A DNA stretch of 61,399 nucleotides, taken from contig CACYXH010000001.1 of NCBI GenBank assembly GCA_902778245.1, positions 1 through 61,399 of the forward strand, written 5' to 3'. Numbering within the stretch: the first letter of the stretch is position 1; each line of letters starts with the position of its first letter. The notes under the pieces are model-generated. The model made no database searches and was not told the origin of the DNA. It was given only the letters and a program-made list of their open reading frames with translations. Below are positions 33,361 through 42,796 of the stretch, piece after piece. This DNA comes from an uncultured Lachnospiraceae bacterium. Its GTDB lineage: Bacteria > Bacillota > Clostridia > Lachnospirales > Lachnospiraceae. Position numbers and translations under genes: made by a program.

Positions 33361-34893
33361 ATGGATAACAATTATATCCTTGAAATGAAAAACATCACCA
33401 AAGAGTTCCCGGGCGTGAAAGCGCTGGACAATGTGAACTTCAAGGTGCGCCGGGGGGAGATCCACTGCCTGGTCGGCGAAAACGGCGCCGGTAAATCGAC
33501 GCTGATGAAAGTCCTCTCCGGTGTATGGAAATATGGTACTTACACCGGTGATATTGTGTATGAGGGTGAAGTACAGAAGTTCCACAATATTGCGGACAGT
33601 GAGGCGAGGGGAATTGCCATTATCTATCAGGAACTGGCGCTGTTCCCGGAATTGCCTATTTATGAGAATATTTATTTTGGCCATGAAATAATGAAGGGCA
33701 AACAGATTGACTGGAATGAGACGATCGTTCAGTCAAAGAAAATGCTGGATAAGGTTCGACTTCACGTTGACCCGTCTATTCCGACAAAACGGTTGAATAC
33801 CGGAAATCAGCAGTTGGTGGAAATTGCCAAAGCACTTTCCAAGAACTGTAAACTCATCATTTTCGATGAACCTACTTCATCACTGAATGAGGATGATAGC
33901 CAGAACCTTCTGAAACTGATGCGTGAATTAAAGGAATCCGGTATCACCTGTATTATGATCTCCCATAAGCTGCGGGAGGTGACCGCCATCGCAGATACCA
34001 TCACGGTACTCCGGGACGGCTCCACGATCTGTTCTCTGGATGCGAAGCAAGATGATATCTCAGAAGCAAACATCATTCGTAACATGGTGGGCCGGACCAT
34101 TGACGATGTATATCCCAAGCGCGCCGAGAAAAAGATCGGTGATGTTATGTTTGAAATAAAGCACCTGACAGTGGAAGATCCGAATACAGGACGAGAAATT
34201 TTGCACGATGTCAACCTGAATGTGCGGCGTGGCGAGATCGTAGGACTTCAGGGATTGATGGGGGCCGGACGTACTGAGTGTGCCCTCTCCATTTTTGGAA
34301 ATCCCTACAATTATAAGATTAAGTCCGGAGAGGTAGTGCTGGACGGGCAATCTCATTTCTTCAAGAGTCCGCATGACGCGATCAAGCACGGTCTTGCATA
34401 CGTTACAGAGGACCGAAAAGGAAATGGCCTGGTTTTGATTCAGGATATTCGGTACAATATTACATTAGCCAATCTGGACGCATTGGTGCAAGGTGTGGTT
34501 ATTGACGAGAACAAAGAGATTGTTGTAGCAAACCGCTACAAGGATGAGATTAATATCAAAGCTCCTTCTATCGAGCAGAAGACGGTTAATCTGTCCGGTG
34601 GTAACCAGCAGAAAGTTCAGATCGCCAAATGGCTGTTTGTTGCTCCAAAGGTATTGATTCTGGATGAGCCGACGCGAGGTATCGATGTCGGAGCGAAATA
34701 TGAGATTTACTCCCTCATGAATAAGATGGTACAGGAAGGAATGAGCATTATCATGATCTCTTCCGAATTGCCGGAAGTATTAGGTATGTCAGACCGTCTG
34801 TACGTTATGAGCGAGGGTCATATTACCGGAGAATTGGATGGAGCCGAGGCCACCGAAGAAAAAGTTATGAAGATGGCGATCAATAGTAACTAA
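33361..34893 (+). CDS. gguA: Multiple-monosaccharide ABC transporter ATP-binding protein GguA
   Basis: A 510-residue double ABC ATPase of the sugar (CUT2) class. The first half has GENGAGKSTLMKVLSG, the degenerate signature LNTGNQQLVEIAKAL and LIIFDEPTSSLN; the second has GLMGAGRTE in place of a full Walker A, LSGGNQQKVQIAKWL and LILDEPTRGIDVG. This asymmetry is normal for the family. ATG 33361 follows AGGAGCG. It pairs with gguB, 13 bp downstream, and ChvE upstream. Confidence 0.94.
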   Translation: MDNNYILEMKNITKEFPGVKALDNVNFKVRRGEIHCLVGENGAGKSTLMKVLSGVWKYGTYTGDIVYEGEVQKFHNIADSEARGIAIIYQELALFPELPIYENIYFGHEIMKGKQIDWNETIVQSKKMLDKVRLHVDPSIPTKRLNTGNQQLVEIAKALSKNCKLIIFDEPTSSLNEDDSQNLLKLMRELKESGITCIMISHKLREVTAIADTITVLRDGSTICSLDAKQDDISEANIIRNMVGRTIDDVYPKRAEKKIGDVMFEIKHLTVEDPNTGREILHDVNLNVRRGEIVGLQGLMGAGRTECALSIFGNPYNYKIKSGEVVLDGQSHFFKSPHDAIKHGLAYVTEDRKGNGLVLIQDIRYNITLANLDALVQGVVIDENKEIVVANRYKDEINIKAPSIEQKTVNLSGGNQQKVQIAKWLFVAPKVLILDEPTRGIDVGAKYEIYSLMNKMVQEGMSIIMISSELPEVLGMSDRLYVMSEGHITGELDGAEATEEKVMKMAINSN

Positions 34894-34906
34894 AGGAGAA
34901 TAGAAA

Positions 34907-36109
34907 ATGGAAAAGAGTAAAAAATCCACCGGTGCAGAATTTGCAGATTTTTTGAAAAACAATCTCAAAAGCTACATGATGTACATTGCACTGGTTATCA
35001 TTATGGTTTTCTTTCAGATATGGACCGGCGGCGGAAACTTCATGAAGGGAAGCTTCTTCAAGGCCTCCAATATCTCGAACCTGTTTAACCAGGCAGCTTA
35101 CGTGGCAGTATTAGCCATCGGTATGACGCTGATCCTGATCTTGAAACACATTGACCTGTCCGTAGGATATGTGGCTGGTCTTTCCGGTGCGGTAGCAGCT
35201 ATTTTAATGCAGCGTTACGGCATGAACCAGTGGCTGGCAATCCTCATTGTGCTGCTTATGGGCCTGGCCATCGGTCTTTATCAGGGTACCGTGATCACCC
35301 GTGTGGGTGTTCCCGCTTTCGTTATGACGCTGGCAGGTATGTTCATTTTCCGTGGTCTGCTGTCTCTTTCGCTGGCAAAGACCGGAACCATCGTAATCAG
35401 CCAGAAAGGTTTTCTGGCTCTGTGCCAGGGCTTTATCCCGGATATCCCAAATGAGACCGGATTGCATCTGGTGACCATGATCATCGGTGTTATTGCCGTG
35501 GTTCTTGTGATCATTTCACAGATTAAAAACCGCAGAAGCAAACAGAAATATGAGTTTGAAGTGATTTCCACTCCGATCTTCGTTACGGGTCTGGTGCTGG
35601 CTTCCGCAGTGATCCTGTTGGTATTCTATGTGCTGGCAGATTACAAGGGTATTCCCTGGAGCGCAGTAATCGTTGCAGTTATCCTGGCGATCTATACTTT
35701 TATGCTGAACAAGACAAAACTGGGACGTTATATCTATGGTATCGGCGGTAATGACCAGGCGGCGGAACTCTCCGGCGTGGACGTAAAGAAAGTGACGCTG
35801 TTCGCGTTCTGTTCTATGTCTTTCCTGGCTGCAGTATCCGGTATTCTGTATGCTTCCCGTCTGTCTTCTGCTACACCGACAGCAGGGAATGCATTTGAGA
35901 TGGATGCGATCGCATCTTCTTACATTGGCGGTACTGCGGTAAGCGGCGGCGTTGGTAAAGTTACAAACGCAATTATCGGTACTTTTGTTATCATGTCTCT
36001 GACAAATGGTATGAACCTGAAGTCAGTTGATATTTCTTATCAGTATATTGTAAAAGGTATCATCTTCATTCTGGCTGTGGCATTTGATGTACGCACCCGT
36101 AAGAAATAA
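34907..36109 (+). CDS. gguB: Multiple-monosaccharide ABC transporter permease GguB
   Basis: A 400-residue CUT2-class permease with about ten to eleven membrane segments. MTLILILKHIDLSVGYVAGLSGA, VGVPAFVMTLAGMFIFRGL and YGIGGNDQAAELSGVDVKKVTLFAFCSMSFLAAVSGILYASR are characteristic. It is longer than XylH/RbsC because of an extra polar segment (ISQIKNRRSKQKYEFE) typical of GguB/MmsB. AAGGAG precedes the ATG. A strong terminator closes the operon. Confidence 0.94.
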   Translation: MEKSKKSTGAEFADFLKNNLKSYMMYIALVIIMVFFQIWTGGGNFMKGSFFKASNISNLFNQAAYVAVLAIGMTLILILKHIDLSVGYVAGLSGAVAAILMQRYGMNQWLAILIVLLMGLAIGLYQGTVITRVGVPAFVMTLAGMFIFRGLLSLSLAKTGTIVISQKGFLALCQGFIPDIPNETGLHLVTMIIGVIAVVLVIISQIKNRRSKQKYEFEVISTPIFVTGLVLASAVILLVFYVLADYKGIPWSAVIVAVILAIYTFMLNKTKLGRYIYGIGGNDQAAELSGVDVKKVTLFAFCSMSFLAAVSGILYASRLSSATPTAGNAFEMDAIASSYIGGTAVSGGVGKVTNAIIGTFVIMSLTNGMNLKSVDISYQYIVKGIIFILAVAFDVRTRKK

Positions 36110-36135
36110 GGCAGACAAAAATAATACGGAACAAA

Positions 36136-36178
36136 AGGAATCGCACAAGCCTGGCGCTTGCTGCGGTTCTTTTTTTTT
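36136..36178 (+). terminator. Terminator of the ggu operon
   Basis: AGGAATCGCA with CAAGC pairs with GCTTG and TGCGGTTCT, with one bulge and one G-U, followed by ten T. Confidence 0.9.
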
Positions 36179-36220
36179 GCTATAATCAAGCAAAGAATAA
36201 TTTTTGTGTGAGGATTTCAT

Positions 36221-36637
36221 ATGACTTTCATAGAACTGATTTCCAATTATCGTATTTTAATGGAACATTTTAATCGAACAGAGTATCCCAAACTTTTCCA
36301 AAAATTTCAGAATGATGCAGCCGGATGCTTTGACACACTGCGTATGGAAGAAATCTCCGAAATAGTAAGAGAACTGCTTGACGGACTGCAACTCAGCTGG
36401 TCCAGATACCGTCTGAAGTTTCGCCGGGAAGCTGTGGCAGAAGACGATAAAATGCTGCTTCTGCTTTTTTTGATTCCGGCGGCGGTAGAATACGGCACGG
36501 AGGAAACCCTGAAATTCACAGAGGAACTTGCCCGTCAATGGCATGAGCGCTTTCCGGCTTCTGTATTCCGTATAGGAAATTATGCTGAAATTCAGGAAGG
36601 GTTTCGCTGGAAGATAAAAATACCCGATATTTTTTGA
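36221..36637 (+). CDS. Hypothetical protein, 138 residues
   Basis: An unrecognised soluble protein, mostly helical, with no signal peptide. A hydrophobic stretch MLLLLFLIPAAVEYG near the middle is flanked by charge and is more likely a buried helix than a membrane segment. The end (NYAEIQEGFRWKIKIPDIF) resembles C-termini of small clostridial proteins of unknown function. It lies between the ggu terminator and a structured RNA before galM. Start ATG 36221 follows GTGAGGA. Coding bias in frame supports a real gene. Confidence 0.75.
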   Translation: MTFIELISNYRILMEHFNRTEYPKLFQKFQNDAAGCFDTLRMEEISEIVRELLDGLQLSWSRYRLKFRREAVAEDDKMLLLLFLIPAAVEYGTEETLKFTEELARQWHERFPASVFRIGNYAEIQEGFRWKIKIPDIF

Positions 36638-36641
36638 GGGA

Positions 36642-36746
36642 GGCCCTATCATGCGAAGCATGATTAGAAATGGGCCGACCGACCTGGCACACCCGGAGGG
36701 CGTACCTTGCGTAGGGGCATCTGAAAGATGCGCGTGCCGATACCAA
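36642..36746 (+). ncRNA. Structured RNA fold, copy 2 (galM leader)
   Basis: GGCCC (36642) pairs with GGGCC (36672); inside it TCATGC/GCATGA closes a GAA triloop with the one-sided bulge TTAGAAAT. GACCGACCTG follows, then a domain closed by GGCAC (36686)/GTGCC (36734) holding CCC-GGA-GGG and GCATCT-GAA-AGATGC hairpins, then CGATACCAA. It matches copy 1 at 23876 in fold and in the unpaired bases. It ends 5 nt before the galM ribosome site. Confidence 0.5.
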
Positions 36747-36764
36747 TTGAGGGAGGGGAGAACT

Positions 36765-37814
36765 ATGACAGTAACGAGGAGAGACTTTGGAAAAACCAGG
36801 GAAGGATGCGATATGGCACTTTACACAATCAACAATGACAATGACATGTCGGTTTGCCTGACAGATCTGGGGGCGGCGATCGTTTCTATTATGCTGCCGG
36901 ACAGGAATGGAACGATGCGGGATGTGGTGCTGGGTTATGATGACGCAGAAGGGTATTATAGTAATATCTGTTACTTCGGCGCGGTGGTGGGGAGAAGCTG
37001 CAACCGTATTGATGGAGGGAAATTTCATATCAATGGGAAAGAGTATCAATTGGCTCTAAATGGTGATGGCTGCAATCTGCACAGTGGGCCTGATGGCTTT
37101 GAACAAAGACAATGGCAGACAGAGGAAGTGACGGACAACAGCGTCTCCTTTCGCATTGCAGATCGGGACGGTCAGCAGGGATATCCCGGGAATTTTGAAG
37201 CGTCAATTACTTATACGCTCACCAGTGAGAATGAACTGATCCTTCATTATGAGGGCAGCTGTGATCGGGATACCATAGCCAATATGACAAACCACGTATA
37301 TTTCAATCTGGAGGGTCATGACAGCGGAGATATCCTGCAGCAGGAATTGATGTTGACAGCTGACTATTATACACCTGTATGGGATTCCCGTTCTATTCCT
37401 ACCGGAGAGATCGCAGCAGTTGAGGGTACCCCTATGGACTTTACCAAAACAAAACGCATTGGACTCGGAATTGACGCTGATTTTGAACAGTTAAAATTTG
37501 CCGGAGGCTATGATCACAATTTTGTTATTAAAACGGATAAAGGTAAAGTAGAGAAATTTGCTGAGGCTTACAGTCCAAAGACAGGCATCCGTTTGGAAGC
37601 ATACACCGATCTTCCGGGTGTTCAGTTCTATGCGGGAAATTTCATCACACCACAGAACGGAAAGGGAGGAGCCGTTTACGCAAAACGACAGGGGTTCTGT
37701 CTGGAAACCCAGTATTATCCCAATTCCATCAATCAGGAAGGCTTTGCAAAGCCATTGCTAAAAGCAGGGGAAAAATATGAAACGGTGACATGTTATAAAT
37801 TTTCTGTAGAATAA
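36765..37814 (+). CDS. galM: Aldose 1-epimerase GalM
   Basis: A 349-residue beta-sandwich mutarotase that interconverts alpha and beta aldoses. GRSCNRIDGGKFHINGKEYQLALN and the catalytic-His region LHSGPDGFEQRQW are near the N-terminal third; MTNHVYFNLEGHDSGDILQQEL supplies the second His; GGYDHNFVI and the catalytic Glu in FCLETQYYPNS lie near the end. ATG 36765 follows GGGAGGGGAG; earlier in-frame codons overlap the structured leader. Its place after the sugar importer suggests processing of imported sugars. Confidence 0.95.
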   Translation: MTVTRRDFGKTREGCDMALYTINNDNDMSVCLTDLGAAIVSIMLPDRNGTMRDVVLGYDDAEGYYSNICYFGAVVGRSCNRIDGGKFHINGKEYQLALNGDGCNLHSGPDGFEQRQWQTEEVTDNSVSFRIADRDGQQGYPGNFEASITYTLTSENELILHYEGSCDRDTIANMTNHVYFNLEGHDSGDILQQELMLTADYYTPVWDSRSIPTGEIAAVEGTPMDFTKTKRIGLGIDADFEQLKFAGGYDHNFVIKTDKGKVEKFAEAYSPKTGIRLEAYTDLPGVQFYAGNFITPQNGKGGAVYAKRQGFCLETQYYPNSINQEGFAKPLLKAGEKYETVTCYKFSVE

Positions 37815-37856
37815 ATACTTTATAAAACGAAAAATCACATTTAAGTTGAAATTCTA

Positions 37857-37885
37857 TTGATTTCACCACTTCACCGTGATATAAT
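37857..37885 (+). promoter_or_regulatory. SigA promoter of the first opp operon
   Basis: TTGATT (37857-37862), a 17-bp spacer and a perfect TATAAT (37880-37885). The start point would be near 37892, 5 nt before a hairpin. Confidence 0.8.
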
Positions 37886-37896
37886 GATACAAGCGT

Positions 37897-37924
37897 AAAG
37901 GGGCATGCTTCTGCGTGCCCCTTT
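37897..37924 (+). other. 5' leader hairpin of opp operon 1 (also possible galM terminator)
   Basis: AAAGGGGCATGC and GCGTGCCCCTTT pair over 12 bp with one G-U around a TTCT loop. GTATATC follows rather than a T-run, though the 3' arm ends in TTT. At the very 5' end of the opp mRNA it could stabilise the transcript; for galM it could act as a weak terminator. Confidence 0.6.
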
Positions 37925-37954
37925 GTATATCAATGTTAAGAGGAGGATACTAAT

Positions 37955-39604
37955 ATGAACAGAAAAGCAGTTATTGCATTACTGACTGTTTCTGCCATGG
38001 CGGTCAGCTCTTTAGGGCTTGGCACGATCGCGTCTGCAGATGAGGTCCAGGCCAGCACTTCGGATCTGAACATCATGATAGAGACACCGGTAGAGTCTTT
38101 GGATCCGCAGCAGGCTACCGACGGAACTTCTTTCGAAGTTATCGCTGATTTCACGGATGGACTCATGCAGATGGACGAGGATGGCGCAGCTGTTCCGGCT
38201 CTGGCAGAGAGCTATGAGGTTTCCGAGGATGGTCTTTCGTACACTTTCCATCTGAGAGATGCCGTTTGGAGCAATGGTGAACCGGTGACCGCAGCGGATT
38301 TCGTGTTTGCATGGCAGAGAGCCGTTGACCCGGATATTGCCTCCGAGTATTCCTACATGCTCAGCGATATCGGTCAGGTGGTAAACGCCCAGGAGATTAT
38401 TGACGGTGAGAAAGACAAGAGTGAGTTGGGTGTGACTGCAGTGGATGACAAGACCCTTCAGGTTGAATTGAATGTTCCGGTCAGCTACTTCCTTTCCCTG
38501 ATGTATTTCCCGACCTTCTATCCGGTGAACGAAGCATTCTATGAGTCCGTAGGCGACGTGTATGGCACCAGCCCCGAGACCGTTCTCTCCAACGGCGCAT
38601 TTGTTTTGGATGACTATGAGCCGGCTGCAAATGCATTCCATCTTACTAAGAACGAGGATTACTGGGATGCTGCAAGAGTTTCTCTTCCCGGTCTGAACTA
38701 TCAGTTGGTTCAGGACAGCCAGCAGGCTTTGCAGAACTATCAGTTAGGTGTTCTGGATACTACTCTGGTAAACGGCGAGCAGGTAGATCAGGTGAAGGAT
38801 GATCCGGAGTTCCAGACCATCGGCGCAGGTTATCTTTGGTATGTAAGCCCGAATCAGGATAAAGTTCCGGAATTGGCGAACCTGAATATCCGTTTGGCTT
38901 TGACTCATGCCATCAACCGTGAAGCCATCACAGAGGATGTTCTGAAAGACGGTTCTCTTCCCACTTACACCGCAGTTCCGCCTCAGTTTGCAGCAGGGCC
39001 GGACGGTTCAGACTTCTCCGCAGATCAGGAATTGTTTGCAGAGGTTTGCTCCTATGATCCGGACAAGGCAGCAGAGTATTGGGCAGCCGGGCTGGAGGAG
39101 CTTGGCATTGAAGGCCTGGATGTTGAGATGGTAGTAGATGCGGATGATGCGCCTCAGAAAGTGGCACAGGTTCTGAAAGAACAGTGGGAGACTACGCTTC
39201 CCGGATTTACCGTAACACTGGTGATTGAACCCAAGAAACAGCGTGTAGAAGATATGCAGGAAGGCGACTTTGATCTGGGCCTGACCCGTTGGGGACCGGA
39301 CTACGCAGATCCTATGACCTACCTTGGAATGTGGATTACGGACAACAGCAACAACTATGGTCTCTGGAGCAGCGAAGATTATGATGCAATTATTGCAGAG
39401 TGCACCACTGGCGACCTGTGTACGGATGCAGAGGGCCGCTGGGCAAGACTGTATGATGCAGAACAGATCGTGATGGATGAAGCGGTGATCTTCCCGCTTT
39501 ACACACAGGCAAATGCCGAAATGCTCTCCTCCGCCGTAACCGGCATCGAGTTCCATCCCGTAGCGCTGAACCGGGTATATAAGAATGCGGTAAAAGCAGA
39601 GTAA
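37955..39604 (+). CDS. oppA: Oligopeptide ABC transporter substrate-binding protein (system 1), no lipobox
   Basis: A 549-residue SBP family 5 protein (OppA/DppA type). SLDPQQATDGTSFEVIADFTDGLM, LAESYEVSEDGLSYTFHLRDAVWSNGEPVTAADFVFAWQR and NIRLALTHAINREAI are family signatures. The signal peptide starts MNRKAVIALLTVSAMAVSS and ends in ASA-DE, with no lipobox Cys. Strong AGAGGAGG precedes the ATG. A 10-bp hairpin between this gene and oppB probably lowers downstream expression. Peptide specificity cannot be predicted. Confidence 0.94.
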   Translation: MNRKAVIALLTVSAMAVSSLGLGTIASADEVQASTSDLNIMIETPVESLDPQQATDGTSFEVIADFTDGLMQMDEDGAAVPALAESYEVSEDGLSYTFHLRDAVWSNGEPVTAADFVFAWQRAVDPDIASEYSYMLSDIGQVVNAQEIIDGEKDKSELGVTAVDDKTLQVELNVPVSYFLSLMYFPTFYPVNEAFYESVGDVYGTSPETVLSNGAFVLDDYEPAANAFHLTKNEDYWDAARVSLPGLNYQLVQDSQQALQNYQLGVLDTTLVNGEQVDQVKDDPEFQTIGAGYLWYVSPNQDKVPELANLNIRLALTHAINREAITEDVLKDGSLPTYTAVPPQFAAGPDGSDFSADQELFAEVCSYDPDKAAEYWAAGLEELGIEGLDVEMVVDADDAPQKVAQVLKEQWETTLPGFTVTLVIEPKKQRVEDMQEGDFDLGLTRWGPDYADPMTYLGMWITDNSNNYGLWSSEDYDAIIAECTTGDLCTDAEGRWARLYDAEQIVMDEAVIFPLYTQANAEMLSSAVTGIEFHPVALNRVYKNAVKAE

Positions 39605-39637
39605 AAATATTTTAGAGAAACCGAAATGACATAAGCG

Positions 39638-39671
39638 AGGCTGCCACAAAGCGATAAGGTGGCAGCCTTTC
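39638..39671 (+). terminator. Partial terminator between oppA and oppB (system 1)
   Basis: AGGCTGCCAC (39638-39647) pairs perfectly with GTGGCAGCCT (39659-39668), followed by TTCAT. The short T-tract suggests incomplete termination. Confidence 0.65.
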
Positions 39672-39687
39672 ATATATTGGAGGGGAA

Positions 39688-40623
39688 ATGAAGAAGTATA
39701 TACTCAAACGCCTGTTGACAGCGTTTTTCACCCTGCTGGCCATCATCCTTATCCTGTTTATCCTGATGCAGCTGATGCCCGGCTCTCCATTTAATGATGA
39801 AAAACTGAAAGAAAGCCAGAAAGCCGCCCTATATGCAAAATATGGGTTGGATCAGCCTATTGTGGTGCAGTTTTTCCGATATGTACTCAATATTTTCCAG
39901 GGAGACTTTGGCGTCAGCTATAAGATATCTAAGAACACCCCCATTTCTCAGTTGATCCAAACCAGGCTGCCGGTATCCGTCATGGTGGGCGGCGTGGCCG
40001 TAGTGATCGGCGCTATCGTGGGAATGCTGCTGGGCCTTCTGGCGGCACTGAAGCATGATACTATCTGGGACACTCTTGCGACGATCATATCTGTTATCGG
40101 AGTATCAGTGCCATCCTATGTATTTGCCCTGGCCCTCAGCTATACCCTGGGATTTCAACTGCAGTGGTTTCCGATGCTGTTTAGTACCAAAGACATGATG
40201 GGATCTACGGTGCTGCCCAGCGTGTCGCTGTCTATGTTTACCATGGCCAGCATCGCAAGGTTTACCAGGAGTGAGATGCTGGAAGTGCTTGGCAGCGATT
40301 ATATGCTGCTGGCCGAGAGTAAGGGTATCTCAGGAGGATCTTTGATTTTCCGCCATGCGCTGCGTAATGCATTGATTCCGATTATCACTGTGCTGGCTCC
40401 GTTGATCGTCGATCTGATGACAGGTTCCCTGGTGGTGGAAAAGATTTTTTCTATTCCCGGCGTGGGCAGCCTCTTGGTAAATGCCATTCAGTCCAACGAT
40501 TACAACGTGGTTATCTCCCTGAGCTTTATTTACTCCGCTATGTATATTCTGATCATGCTGGTGGTAGATATTCTCTACGGAGTCATCGATCCCAGGATCC
40601 GTCTGGCGAAGAAAGGAGAATAG
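39688..40623 (+). CDS. oppB: Oligopeptide ABC transporter permease OppB (system 1)
   Basis: A 311-residue permease with six membrane segments and the OppB/DppB start MKKYILKRLLTAFFTLLAI, LMPGSPFNDEKL, and the EAA-type loop YMLLAESKGISGGSLIFRHALRNALIP. It forms the translocation channel with OppC. GGAGGGG precedes the ATG, and oppC begins within a few bases of its stop. Confidence 0.95.
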   Translation: MKKYILKRLLTAFFTLLAIILILFILMQLMPGSPFNDEKLKESQKAALYAKYGLDQPIVVQFFRYVLNIFQGDFGVSYKISKNTPISQLIQTRLPVSVMVGGVAVVIGAIVGMLLGLLAALKHDTIWDTLATIISVIGVSVPSYVFALALSYTLGFQLQWFPMLFSTKDMMGSTVLPSVSLSMFTMASIARFTRSEMLEVLGSDYMLLAESKGISGGSLIFRHALRNALIPIITVLAPLIVDLMTGSLVVEKIFSIPGVGSLLVNAIQSNDYNVVISLSFIYSAMYILIMLVVDILYGVIDPRIRLAKKGE

Positions 40624-40626
40624 GTG

Positions 40627-41694
40627 ATGAGTAAAAAAATAAGTACTGCTTATTCTGACCCGGCTCCCGTTTATGTGCCGGTGGATGCAGATTTTCGCCT
40701 GAAAGATAATGCCGGGGAGATTGCCATCGATACCAACTTTGCGTCCCAGAATTTCTGGAAAGACGTGCTGGTGAGGTTCTTTCGTAAAGGCGGAGCGGTG
40801 TTCGGACTGATCATGATAGTGGTGATTACCTTATTTGCAATTATTGGTCCCGGAATGAATGAGTACACCTATTCCGGGCAGGAACTAAGCCAGAAGAATC
40901 TGGCGCCCCGGGTGCCGGGATTGGAAAATCTGGGTATCTTTGACGGAAGCGAGACGATGAGAACCACCACAGGTTCTATGAAAGTAAATAATTATGAGGA
41001 CAAGGGACTGACCGATACCTATTACTGGTTTGGCAGCGATAACTTTGGCCGTGACATTTGGACCCGTACCTGGAGCGGCGCCAGAGTTTCTCTGATCATC
41101 GCGGTGGCGGCGGCTCTGATCGATATGATCATCGGTATGAGCTATGGACTGATTTCCGGGTATTTTGGCGGCAAGACTGATATGGTAATGCAGCGTATTT
41201 TGGAGATCGCCAACGGTGTTCCCCGCCTGGTCATTGTTACTCTGCTGCTTCTGGTATTAAAGCCGGGTATGCTGACTATCATTTTTGCTTTGATGCTCAC
41301 TGAGTGGGTAGGTATGAGCCGAATTGCCCGGGCAGAGATGCTGAAATTGAAAGAGCAGGAGTTTGTGCTGGCTTCCCGCACATTGGGAGCTGGGAGCTTT
41401 TTCATCATCTTCCGGGAAGTACTTCCCAATATCATCGGTCCGATCATCACCCAGGTTATGTTCTCAATACCCACGGCTATCTTTACGGAAGCATTTCTGA
41501 GTTTTGTGGGATTGGGTATTCCGGTGCCCCAGTGTTCTCTGGGATCTCTGATTTCAGAGGGATTCAACAGCTTTACTACCCATCCCTTCCAGATCATACC
41601 GCCCATTATTGTGATGGCGCTTTTGATGCTGTCCTTTAACCTGGTGGCAGACGGGCTGAGGGAAGCGCTTGACCCCAAGATGAAAGAAATGTGA
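40627..41694 (+). CDS. oppC: Oligopeptide ABC transporter permease OppC (system 1)
   Basis: A 355-residue permease. A long cytoplasmic N-terminus (~50 residues) precedes the first membrane segment (GLIMIVVITLFAIIGPG). FGSDNFGRDIWTRTWSGARVSLIIA and the ATPase-contact loop FVLASRTLGAGSFFIIFREVLPNIIGP are typical of OppC. A large extracytoplasmic loop between segments 1 and 2 is expected in this family. ATG 40627 is favoured over GTG 40624 by spacing to AGGAG. Confidence 0.94.
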   Translation: MSKKISTAYSDPAPVYVPVDADFRLKDNAGEIAIDTNFASQNFWKDVLVRFFRKGGAVFGLIMIVVITLFAIIGPGMNEYTYSGQELSQKNLAPRVPGLENLGIFDGSETMRTTTGSMKVNNYEDKGLTDTYYWFGSDNFGRDIWTRTWSGARVSLIIAVAAALIDMIIGMSYGLISGYFGGKTDMVMQRILEIANGVPRLVIVTLLLLVLKPGMLTIIFALMLTEWVGMSRIARAEMLKLKEQEFVLASRTLGAGSFFIIFREVLPNIIGPIITQVMFSIPTAIFTEAFLSFVGLGIPVPQCSLGSLISEGFNSFTTHPFQIIPPIIVMALLMLSFNLVADGLREALDPKMKEM

Positions 41695-41704
41695 GGTGAC
41701 AGGT

Positions 41705-42796
41705 ATGGCAGATTACAATGAAAAAATATTGGATATCCATGACCTGGATATTACCTTTAACACTACAGCCGGGCCGGTGCATGCCATACGGGGTGTGGAT
41801 ATCGATCTGATGAAGGGGGAGACCGTCGCTATCGTGGGGGAATCCGGTTCCGGAAAGTCTGTAACTATGAAGGCAGCCATGGGCATTCTGGCTTCCAACG
41901 CAGCAGTAAATAAGGGGACCATAGAATTTACCTACCATCACGCCGATGGTACCCAGGAAACGGTAGATATCCTGGAAAAAGACAAGAAATGGATCCGCCG
42001 TCATATCAACGGAAAACGGATCGCCATGGTATTTCAGGATCCTATGACCAGCCTGGATCCTACCATGACCATCGGAAAGCAGCTCATAGAGGGAATGGTC
42101 TGGCATTTTAAGACGCCGAAAAAAGAAGCGTGGGAAAAAGCCATCCAGTTGTTGAAAGAAGTTGGAATTACAGACGCGGAGAAACGGATGAAAAATTATC
42201 CCCATCAGCTCTCCGGCGGAATGCGCCAGCGCGTGGTGATCGCCATTGCTCTGGCCTGCAATCCGGATCTGTTGATCTGTGATGAGCCTACTACAGCGCT
42301 GGATGTGACGATACAGGCAAAGATCATTGAGCTGATCAAGCGGGTACAAAAAGAGAGAGGAATCTCCGTCATCTATATCACCCATGATCTTGGAGTTGTG
42401 GCAAAGGTAGCGGACTATGTAAACGTTATGTATGCCGGAAAAATTGTGGAAAAAGGGAAAATCAACGAGATCTTCTATGACCCGAGGCATCCTTATACCT
42501 GGGGGCTGCTCTCCGCGATGCCGGATCTCAATACAGAGGATGAGCGCCTTTATACCATTCCGGGATCTCCGCCCAATCTTCTGCGTGAGAAGACCGGCGA
42601 CGCCTTCGCGCCGCGAAACCAGTTTGCTCTGGAAATTGATGATAAGCTGGAACCGCCCATGTTTAAGATCACTGAGACCCACGAAGCAGCTACCTGGCTG
42701 TTGGATCCAAGGGCGCCAAAGGTGGAGATGCCGGAGGAACTTAAGGCTCGAATCGAGCGTATGAAAAAGGAGGCAGAGGGCTATGAAGAATCATGA
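41705..42796 (+). CDS. oppD: Oligopeptide ABC transporter ATPase OppD (system 1), cysteine motif lost
   Basis: A 363-residue ATPase: Walker [18 protein letters not shown]-loop [12 protein letters not shown], signature [15 protein letters not shown], Walker [14 protein letters not shown] and switch His in YITHDLGVV. The C-terminal oligopeptide-transporter extension normally has Cys-rich GCPFAPRC. Here the matching stretch reads [12 protein letters not shown] with no Cys. The start at 41705 follows GAGGTGACAGGT. Its end overlaps oppF by 14 nt, a translational coupling. Confidence 0.94.
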   Translation: MADYNEKILDIHDLDITFNTTAGPVHAIRGVDIDLMKGETVAIVGESGSGKSVTMKAAMGILASNAAVNKGTIEFTYHHADGTQETVDILEKDKKWIRRHINGKRIAMVFQDPMTSLDPTMTIGKQLIEGMVWHFKTPKKEAWEKAIQLLKEVGITDAEKRMKNYPHQLSGGMRQRVVIAIALACNPDLLICDEPTTALDVTIQAKIIELIKRVQKERGISVIYITHDLGVVAKVADYVNVMYAGKIVEKGKINEIFYDPRHPYTWGLLSAMPDLNTEDERLYTIPGSPPNLLREKTGDAFAPRNQFALEIDDKLEPPMFKITETHEAATWLLDPRAPKVEMPEELKARIERMKKEAEGYEES

